This document shows, one piece after another, positions 54,821 through 64,000 of a DNA stretch of 64,000 nucleotides (the stretch's first letter is position 1; each line of letters begins with the position of its first letter). Origin of the DNA: Auanema rhodensis (taxonomy: Eukaryota > Nematoda > Chromadorea > Rhabditida > Rhabditidae); contig OZ059898.1 in the NCBI GenBank assembly GCA_964057225.1, positions 12,363,767 through 12,427,766 on the forward strand, written 5' to 3'. Under the pieces are notes generated by a model that had not been told where the DNA came from, did no database searches, and saw only the letters and a list, made by a program, of their open reading frames with translations. The translations under genes were made by a program, and so were the position numbers.

Positions 54821-56404
54821 GCTTAAACATTTTTATTTAAAAAAGGAAGGTAAGCGAAGTAAGAGAACTTAAAAACAAGGACGATGTGGAAGTTGTATGA
54901 GGATCTGAATGTTTGGAGAATAAACAGCTTAAGCAAATCTTTAATAAAAACGAAACAAAGCTCATAGATTAATACTATCTTATATATTTTTTATTAATCT
55001 TTTTACTTAGTCATATAGAAAGTGGAATAATTTTTAAAAATTTAGAAGGACAATTTGAGGTAAAAATATTGAAAACATATTTTTTTATAAATTAATCGAC
55101 AAACTACTATCACCAATTAGAATTTGAGATGTGAGAAAAGTATGAGTGGCTTGTGCTTTGGAAGTCTACTAATTACTTCTCAGAAATTAAATTATGAAAG
55201 AGGCTTAACCTTCAATCAAGATATCTTAAAATTAATTAACGTTTTAACTATATTAATATAGATCAAAAATCGATATAATTTTTTTGATAAGATGTATGTT
55301 TTTGTGAACAGCTCATATAGAAAATGCCTTTTCGAGAGAATAGCAGGATCATCTTATAATATGAGAATAGAGAATTATAAATTGTGATAATTTGAAATAT
55401 GAGAGAATTGAATAAAAGAAATTTTGAAAGAAGACGACAAAGAAGAAAAGTCTAGAAGAAAGTCGGCTTATACTATTGATAAATGTGGTTTAATGCGTGT
55501 ATGAGGAAGTGGTCTAATTACTAAATGCTGATCATTCTGGTCAGCATAGTACATACGAAAGTGGGTCTTGACCACAAGCCAAGGATTAAGACCGTGGAAA
55601 GATTAATATTTCATTGAATTTATTTATATTGTTTAGGAGACACAATTTCAGATTAATGTTTGACTCAATATTTTTACTAAAATATTAAATAATTTACCAT
55701 ATTCATACTACATTCATTTTTTCATATTAAGTAAAGCAACAAAACATATACATGTATATAATTGGTTATTAAGCCTGATTCTTATTGCTGTTATAACACG
55801 AATATTTAATATACCACCCTCTGCTTATTTAAAATGGCTAATTGGTATCACTTCCGTTTCTCATTTTTAAGATTGTAGGTGGTGTGAACGGTTGCAGGCA
55901 GCTGGCGAGGTAAGATGAAGAAAAAAAAATTATTTCAGATTTTTCTCAATCTGATGTAATTAGTATCAAAACTATACGGTTGCAGTGCTATTAAAGATAC
56001 GAAAAATATGTTATAGAAAGACACAAAATTGGTTTAAGCGCAGGACCTCTCTATAGTATAGACTCCAACTATTTCAATTACGTTTTCAAGCGTCACAGAA
56101 AACAGATAATTCTTTCTTTAGCTTTAGGTCATACATTTTGTGTGGGCTCTATAATCTTCTTCCGTCATCTATTCAGAGTTTTATCAGCATTTGTTTGGAT
56201 GAACTTTTCTTCTTCCCAATTTTAGCATTTGCGGATATGATATGAGAAAGAGTGATATGATAGCTTTGAGGGTGCATACTTTTTTAATACTTTTCAAGGA
56301 GATTTATAATAAGTTGAACTAAAAAATCAGTGATTCACCAAGCCGAAGTCATAAAATAATTTATTTACGGAAACAGATTAAATTAAAATTAGCTGAAAAA
56401 CAGT
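54821..56404. other. Intergenic, NHR upstream / PREP downstream
   Basis: About 1.6 kb of AT-rich sequence without open frames of note. It should hold the nuclear receptor promoter and the 3' UTR of prolyl oligopeptidase. Nothing else seen. Confidence 0.6.
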
Positions 56405-59400
56405 CTAATCATTCCACTTGAGCCCTAAAACTCTTTGCAAGAAGCAATACATGTCTACATTTTCTTCAATCTGCAAAAAAAAATCAATAGGGATATTGTA
56501 CAATCGAACCCACGATTTTAGCCGTTGGCTTTCCAGCTCCATGACCGGCCTTAACTTCAATTCTAGCTAGAAGAGGGTTAGATTGTAAAGGATGCTTTTT
56601 GGACTAAACACTTATAATAAGATATTTTCCTAACTGAAGTATAACCTTTTCTAAAAGAGTAGCAGCATACTTAAGAGTATGACTAGGAACTACACGGTCA
56701 TCGTGATCAGCTGTCATCAATAGGGTGCTAGGCCATTGTCCATTTTCGGGGAAATTGATATTGTGGAGGGGAGAATACCTATATCAAAGGCTAAAAGATC
56801 AAATTATCATGTCATACTTGTAAATGAATTCGAAATCTTTAGCTTCATCTGGATTACCGTATTCAGGAACCCAAGCTCCTCCAATAGTGAACTTATGATA
56901 TCTAAGCATATCGAGAACACTGAATACGAGATAATCAGGATTAGACAAATAACATATATTCCCATACCCCACACGATTAATTACGGCACCGAAAAGATCA
57001 GGTCTTTGGTGGGAGCAAGCACCCATCAATAGTCCTCCATTCGAACCGCCATGAATAGCAAGCCTAAAGTGAAAGTAAGTGGAAACATCTTTTTGTTCAT
57101 AAATCTTACTTAGGAGTGCTAGTGTATTTCTCTTTGATAAGATGCATAGCAGCATGTTGCATATCGTCAAAGACATTTTGTTTGTTTTCCCTCATACCTC
57201 CGAAATGCCAAGCTTCTCCATATTCACTATAGTTCAAAAATTAAAAGCGATAAATTGATAATTAGATTACCTTCCTCCTCTTAGATTAGCACAAACAACA
57301 ACTCCATGGAAATGCTTGATAAACAACATACGGCTAACAGAGAAATGTGGAATGTCGGCAACATTAAAGCCTATCAATTTTGATAAGAACATTAGACAAA
57401 AAGGTAATTCTTACCTCCATACCCATTGAGAATTACTGGATTCTCGCCATTTTTGACCATATCCTTATTGGAGATAATAAACATTGGGACCTGAACTTCA
57501 AACTTTGAGAAATTGATGCTGATGTACAAACCTTTGTTTTATCCTTACTTTCGAAGAAAACTTGTTCCACCTTGAAGTCATTCTCGTTGACACCTGGAAG
57601 CTCCACTTTACGAAGAACCTGAAATCATAGACTAATAAAACTTATGCAGAACTCTGCGAATACCTCTATCTTAGGAATTTCGTTCTTTTGGACATTATCA
57701 AATTTCATGTGGTAGGTGATACCAGGAACAACGAATGACTCAAACTGATAGAAAACCTCATTAAACTTCTTTTTCGAGAAGAAACCAGAAATGCTTCTGA
57801 AATAATCTAATTTTTTTACTATTCAAAAGTGTCTGCTCACCCAATAGCAAGAGGAATTTCATATAATTTCTCACCCGTAATAAGATCATGCACATACATA
57901 GTACTCTGAAAAGCACAAAACAAGGTTACCTAGAGCGAGAAAGAAGAAAAACCTTTACATCCTCCAAGTACGACACTAGCAATCTATCCCCAGGAAGTGA
58001 AGTGGCCCAGTTCAATTTTTCTCTTTTTTTTTCAGCAACAACTTCAGTCACCTTAACTTTGATTTTAGTTGTATGCAATAAATGTAAAATTCAACTTTTG
58101 AGTGATCGTTCAGATCAATTCTGATGATTTTGAACATAGGAGCATTCATATTGGTTTGAAGAAGAATTGACGTATCATCATGATCAATGTACTAAATGTT
58201 TGGGGTAAATATGAATTTTACAAGAAAAACGCACATCATACTTAGCCTCAAGTTTATCAAAAAGAGGAACAGGATTGATTTTACCGTTAATTTTGTTGCC
58301 GGCAGATTCAAGATCATAGTAGTAGAAAAGGTTGTAAGGATCACATCCACGAGATACTTCGATCATTAAGAACTTACCATCATCGGTAACAAATCCTTCA
58401 CTATAAGTAAGAAAAAAGTATATATATTTCCATACTAATGATTACAGCATAAAGTTTGGATCATCACGACGTTCATAAACAAGGATGTCATCCTTGCAGT
58501 CAGTTCCGAGCTTATGGAAGAACAGAGAATGAAATTCATGCTTAGTGGTAGATGTACCTTCAGTCTTATCCTAAAAACATAATTTTTTCTTACATTTTTA
58601 ATAACATTTTTAATTTACGGCGTGTTCTGGATATTTGCAGTAGAACAATCCCGAATTATCTCCAATCCAAGAAAGGCCAGAATGTTTAACACCAGTTATA
58701 ACATCATCAAGATCAGTTCCGTCAGCTTTCTTGAACTAAAACATATTCAAAAAATAGAAAGATATCCACAGAAATGTACAAAACCTTAACAGTAACCCAA
58801 TCGCTGCCCTTTTCACTTAGGCCGTAAGCAAAAATGGAACCATCAGAAGTCCAAGCGGATGTTCTAAATGATTCAATCATGACTTAAGATATTTTAAAAA
58901 TTGAAACCTGAGAGAAGTGGTTCCTTCATCGTTGAGCTTGTTCACATCCAGGAAGACGATACCTTTCTCGTCCAAAGACTTTTGTTGGTACATGACACTG
59001 TAAGTTGTAATCATGTTTCTGCAAAATATAGAAAATGAATACTATTGGTTTTGAAGCCCTGAATTATGTTGATAATAATAGTAATTTCCTCTTCTTGAAG
59101 TGCAACCAAATTTTTCGTAATTCCACATCTCAGAAAGCCTAAATCGAAATAAATTGTCAGAACAAACTTCAGTGAAATTACTTTGCATGCATAATTTCGC
59201 GGCTTTCAGCATTCTCAATAAAAGGTTTCGAAATTTCGTTCAAACTATCGACATAGGCTTTGGTCTCCTCAGCATCGGGATCTTCCAGCCAACGGTAAGG
59301 ATCAGCTACCTATTGAGTCATATATTTATTAGAATTAAAAGTAAAACAGTTTAAAACCTTAACACCGTGAAAATCGTCGACCACTGATGGATCTTTTCGC

Positions 59401-59444
59401 GCTTGAGGATAGGTAGCAGGATTTATAGCAATATTGGACGACAT
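56405..59444 (-). CDS. Prolyl oligopeptidase (prolyl endopeptidase)
   Basis: Cytosolic serine peptidase of family S9A that cuts short peptides after proline. The start [18 protein letters not shown] is followed by [19 protein letters not shown], the classic N-terminus of the family. The middle exons form the beta-propeller (for example [16 protein letters not shown] and SFEHEFHSLF-like strands). The catalytic domain near the end shows [10 protein letters not shown], the nucleophile motif [14 protein letters not shown] with catalytic Ser, then [12 protein letters not shown], the Asp region [21 protein letters not shown], and the His region [11 protein letters not shown]. It ends RVLGLKWND with TAG at 56405-56407. 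No signal peptide or membrane segment. About seventeen short exons; predicted length close to the usual 700 residues. All three triad members are present, so the enzyme should be active. Confidence 0.93.
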
Positions 59445-61461
59445 TCTTACAAGCTTGCTCCCACAGTAAATCTATAATCGACATTAGATAAAATGGGTCG
59501 TTTTTTAAGATAAAAAGAAAAAATGTAGAACAGAATTTCAATATGACTGTCTATGAGAGCAGTTTCGTTACTAACTGTAAAAGCGAGCAGATATCACATT
59601 GCTTAGTAAGCAACGGACTCATGTTAGTCTAGTTGATTGTTCAGATAGCTTTGGAATAACTTTATCTGTGCTCACCTGCTTCGTATGTGGAATCAAACGT
59701 AAAAGTCGATGGATAGAAAAAGTAGGTTGCGCCGTTTTGAAGAAAATGAAGAGAATGAACCTAGGAGAAAACAGTAGTATTTAAACAATAAGATTTTTAG
59801 AGAGAACGAAAGATGATGGTTTTCCTTTGAAAAAATAAATATCCAAACTACTTCAGCAATTCCTTAACAAGTGGGCACACTTCACAATATCATCATTTGT
59901 AAACAAATAATTAATGCATTTTTGTAATTCTATATTATACGAAAATAGCAACCTTCCATTCAGTCAATCTTTCATTCTGAATTTCTATCTTTCAGATGTT
60001 TTAAAACTCCCGCTAAATAGTCGACATATTGCGTATGACAGTTCGAGCGTTTCTGATAACGTTGCATCAGATAAAGAAGAATCATAATATGATTCCATCA
60101 GATTGGATAGTTCACAGTCTCACTACTTGCAGATCACAGTCCATTTGGATAACGCGAGAGTTTAATGCTCAACAAAACGTTACACATAGTGTAAAGTAAA
60201 AAATTGATTAGAGTGAGCCTTCGTGAAAAACGTCCAAATTAATAAATTAAAATCTAAGCTACAGCGACATTGGAGAACAAAATCTAGACAGCAACCGCAT
60301 TCCAGAACATCTAGATCAAAATGAACCAAATAAACACCTTGAATTTGAATTCCATTTTTGAATATGCTAATGAAGTTAGGTGTTATTATCTACAGTAATC
60401 TGATAAACTGAATTATTCAAAAATCGAAATTCTTAAAGTATTTGATTAATAGTGTGAACCTCGGAATTGAAAACATCAAACAGTAAAACCATCAAGTATA
60501 GTTTGGTTTCACCCTAATCAATAAAGAAAAACAGGGAGGTTTGTTGTAAATTTGTTAAAGGATGGTATTTAAGAACCAAAGTACAGACTAATATCTCTTA
60601 ACTGGATAAAACAGATTGTGAATTGAGAAAATGAACACGAAAGGTGTATGTGACTGTTTTAAAAGTAGCTCATCATCTAGCGTAATCCGTTTAACAACCA
60701 ACAGATAAATGAAAACCAAGTTTATTTCTGTTCTTCCATATCCTTCATGGAGGATATCTTCAAACGCCATAATCAAGTTTGAAGAACTATCCCGTACGTC
60801 TCTCAGATATCGTCCCATCGGATCCGCCGTTATTTTACTCTCTTCTTTTCAATGTCATTTATCTCTAGAACAGATTTTTTCAACTTTAAAAAATCTGTTT
60901 ATATGTACTGTGAGAGTGCGACTGTAAAACGTTCATCGTAAAATCCGAAACATACATTACGTACAGATCATGATCTATTTTATATATTAACTATCAAAAT
61001 AAATGTCGATATCATTATGCAGACATTAAAATTTATTTAAATTCGGCTGCTTCTCACTGAGCCCTATTGTGCTGAAGGACCATCAAGGAAGCGTGGACGA
61101 AGCTGAAAAATACGCTCCGCGGCACAAACGCAACGCCAACTAAGCTGCGCATCAACTTTGTCATGTGTTTTCAAGGACAAGGATAGGTAGAGAAAGTGCA
61201 ACTGTTGAATTTCTGGCGAGCTTTCAATTTTTTGACGTCATCTATTTTTTTTTTCTATTATCTTATCTCTATGTTCGTGACTCAGATAATTAGTAATTAT
61301 AATTTATGGAATTTCAGAATCTGTACATTTGTATCATAGTTCTTCACGTGTAATCAGTGCCGTATCTTAATCTAAAGTTTGGATTGTAGATAATTGGAAT
61401 TTGCAATAACATTGTACAGTACTCAGACATTAAATTTTGTAACTGTAATTAACATTGAAAG
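59445..61461. other. Divergent intergenic region PREP/PUF
   Basis: 2.0 kb between two divergent start codons. A minus-strand frame at about 60588-60850 reads coding-like in its first half (MGRYLRDVRDSSSN) but matches no family I know. The last 400 bases before 61462 are AT-rich and probably the 5' UTR and promoter of the Pumilio gene. Confidence 0.5.
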
Positions 61462-64000
61462 ATGTCGGAACAAGGCTGGTACACCAGAGAATCTAGCTGG
61501 AACGGAAATCGTTCAGGTTTTTGCTTTATTTCATCATTTTTCAATTTTGATAATACCTTTTTAGACCATGCGATTAGTAAACCAATCGATGTCGGAGGAA
61601 ATCGTAATAACTTAGCCCAATCTCCTCGCTCTGATTCTATGAGTCAAGGAGGAGCTGTATTACAAATGGTGGTGGATAATGTTCTTTGTGGAGGTTCTCC
61701 AGCATCGTTGAGTAATGGCAAATATGTATGTTTTTGAAGTCTTTGTGCTGATTCAATTTTTTATTCTGCAGATCACTGCTAAAATTGACAGGGACACACA
61801 GCGATTAGATGAAAGTAAAATGTAAGATTTTGATTATTTTAGTTTTTTCATTAAACCTTATTGTGCTATAGGCGTGCTGAAAGTGCTGCACAACCTATTC
61901 ATTATAACCCCGCACCCATGCAGTATGGAAACGGAGACGTAGCTGGAACTCCTGATTTTCAAGTAGGATGACTTTAAAAGTTGATGATATGTTTAATTTT
62001 TTTTTTTTTTTAGTTTGGACCTTATGTGGTGCAAGGAGGAGCAGTTATTGGAGGTCCCGTGCCGTTGGGTTCAACGCCAAACGGTGCTAACTTTAGCTAT
62101 CTTAATTCATGGAACAATGTTCATAGCGGAACTATGAGCTCAGGTGTGATGAATAGTAATTTGGATAATAAGCATGCTCTGAGTTAGTTTTAGTTGACCT
62201 TTATTAATTTATATTTATTTTCAGGCCGTGAAGGTCCACCTCCTCCACCCGCACTTTATTCGTCTTCCCCTCCTTATAATATGCAAAGTCCCTTGATGAG
62301 TTTGACCAATACATTTAATGGAATGAACATAGGAGGAGCCCCAAATAATAGGGTTGAACAGCCTATCATCAACAGTGAGTGTTTTGTTTCTTAGCTTTCT
62401 TCATATTCATTATCCTATTCATTTTCTAACAATATTCCTTTGCTGTCTTTTTCTTGAGGTTTTCTCCTTAATTTTTAGACAGCAATCCTGGCTACCCAGG
62501 AATGCAGCCTCAGCTTATGTACATGGCAATGAATCAGCCAACACCTGCAGGTTCATTAGGAAGCAGTCCTAATCTCATTGGTATGTAAAGTTGTTTCGTA
62601 AATGTCTGGTGAACTTTGAAAATGGGATGCTGCTCTCTTTTGCCCGCATGTCTCTTTGTGCGCTTCTTTGTCCTAATATCCCTTTTTTATTCATTGCTTT
62701 ATTTTCAGGATCTGGATTCAATAATGTTCCAAATTATGGGTTCAATCAAGGGTACAATCCTTCCAGAGTACAGAGTATGTTTTCCTCTGGATCACAGGCT
62801 GCCCCTGCCACCAACTTTGGCAACAATAGTAACGCTAATAATAGACGCAGAGGAGGTGTTGACGAGAGGTATCTCGATTTGTGATATAGATTATTTTTCA
62901 TTTAAACTGTTTAGTAGATCAACAGCAGCCAGAAGTCACTTGCTGGACGATTTCAGAAACAATAGGTGTCCAAATCTTCAGTTATCCGATCTTGTTGGAC
63001 ATGTTGTTGAGTTTGCTCAAGATCAGCATGGATCCAGGTATGTTCTTTTTTCTGCCGTTCAGAGGTACACATCTTGTTTTAGGTTTATCCAACAAAAACT
63101 TGAACGAGCATCCGTTAAAGATAAACAGCTAGTGTTTGATGAAGTTGTCCAACACGCTCATAACTTAATGACTGATGTTTTCGGAAATTACGTTATCCAG
63201 GTAGATAGTCATTTCTTGTTATCGATTTTATAATTATTTATATTCTAGAAGTTTTTCGAATTCGGAACCGAAGACCAAAAGACCAACCTAGCCGGTGCTG
63301 TACGTGGAAATGTAATGAACCTTGCCCTCCAAATGTATGGATGTAGAGTTATCCAAAAGGCCTTAGAATCCATTGATGAAAATGCTCAAATGGAAATTCT
63401 CAAAGAGATGGAGAGCCATGTTAGTATTTTATGTTTTCAATGTTTTGATTCCCTAATTACAGGTTTTGAAATGTGTTAAAGATCAGAATGGTAATCATGT
63501 TGTCCAGAAGGTCATAGAAAAAGTGAAAGCGGAAAAGCTTCAATTTATCATCGATGCTTTCCTTAAGGGTGGAAGTGAAACGGTTAGGAGAAGTTATGTT
63601 TTCATTAAAACAATTTGTGTATTTTTAGGTATATCAACTATCAACTCATCCTTATGGCTGTCGTGTCATTCAAAGAGTTCTGGAACATTGTTCTGAATCA
63701 CAAAAGAGGCCTGTATTAGAAGCCCTACATGCCAAAATGAAATTGCTGGTTTTGGATCAGTATGGAAACTATGTCGTCCAGCATGTAGTTGAACATGGAA
63801 GCGAAGGTGATAAAGACAGAATTGTCGATGAGGTATAGATGATCAATGCATGCCATTATTTTATCAATAACTTACAGATTGTTGGAGATGTCGTGACTTT
63901 TGCTCAGCATAAGTTTGCTTCCAATGTTATTGAAAAATGCTTAACTTGTGCTAGTCCAAACCACAAGAACAAACTTATTGGAGAAGTTTGTGGTCAAGCT
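61462..64000 (+). CDS. Pumilio-family RNA-binding protein, 3' end outside
   Basis: Cytoplasmic post-transcriptional repressor of the PUF family. The start [13 protein letters not shown] opens a low-complexity N-terminal half rich in Gly, Asn, Pro and Ser (about 61462-62900), typical of Pumilio. The Puf domain begins at [15 protein letters not shown], the standard lead-in, and seven repeats are visible before the window ends. RNA-contact triplets read along the repeats are GSRFIQQ, GNYVIQK, GCRVIQK, GNHVVQK, GCRVIQR, GNYVVQH and ASNVIEK. These are the residues of canonical Pumilio, so binding to UGUA-type sites is expected. Exons are short, with introns of about 35-130 bases. Repeat 8 and the stop codon lie beyond the right edge. 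Confidence 0.95.

Overview
The window is nuclear DNA of a small-genome animal, most likely a nematode. Genes are broken into many short exons by introns that are often only about 40-60 bases, with GT..AG ends and T-rich acceptors. Non-coding DNA is very AT-rich and full of CT/GA microsatellites. Several start codons lie 0-6 bases after a splice-acceptor-like AG, which fits spliced-leader trans-splicing. Gene content fits too: a nuclear hormone receptor with a CRSCNAFFRR P-box, a MATH-BTB-type protein, a Pumilio protein and a glutaminase. I cannot name the species.

Layout, left to right. 1-8401: no recognised gene, CT-rich. 8402-11576 (+): C2H2 zinc-finger factor, with a tRNA-Asn(GTT) gene antisense inside one of its introns. 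11577-28257: a gene-poor 16.7-kb stretch with long pyrimidine tracts on the + strand, a few ATG-less open segments of doubtful status, and a clean microRNA-precursor-like hairpin at 27552-27625. 28258-35213 (-): aspartyl/asparaginyl beta-hydroxylase (ASPH) with a membrane anchor, EF-hand-like loop, very acidic luminal region, TPR region and catalytic domain; an unspliced 5' splice site would give a truncated, junctate-like form. 37817-39017 (-): UQCC1/CBP3 complex III assembly factor. 39506-40363 (+): AMMECR1. 40501-41478 (-): MATH-BTB-like protein. 41807-43022 (-): AMPK beta subunit. 48217-52056 (+): glutaminase with C-terminal ankyrin repeats. 52654-54820 (-): nuclear hormone receptor. 56405-59444 (-): prolyl oligopeptidase. 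61462-64000 (+): Pumilio-family RNA-binding protein, cut by the right edge.

The genes do not form one pathway. Several are metabolic or mitochondrial (AMPK beta, glutaminase, UQCC1), the rest regulatory or proteolytic. Right of 28 kb, gene order is compact: UQCC1 and AMMECR1 start head to head 488 bp apart, AMMECR1 and the BTB gene end tail to tail 137 bp apart, and AMPK beta lies 328 bp upstream of the BTB gene on the same strand. CDS coordinates below are genomic spans including introns. Exon joins were worked out by eye from splice consensus, frame and family similarity recalled from memory; no transcript data were available.
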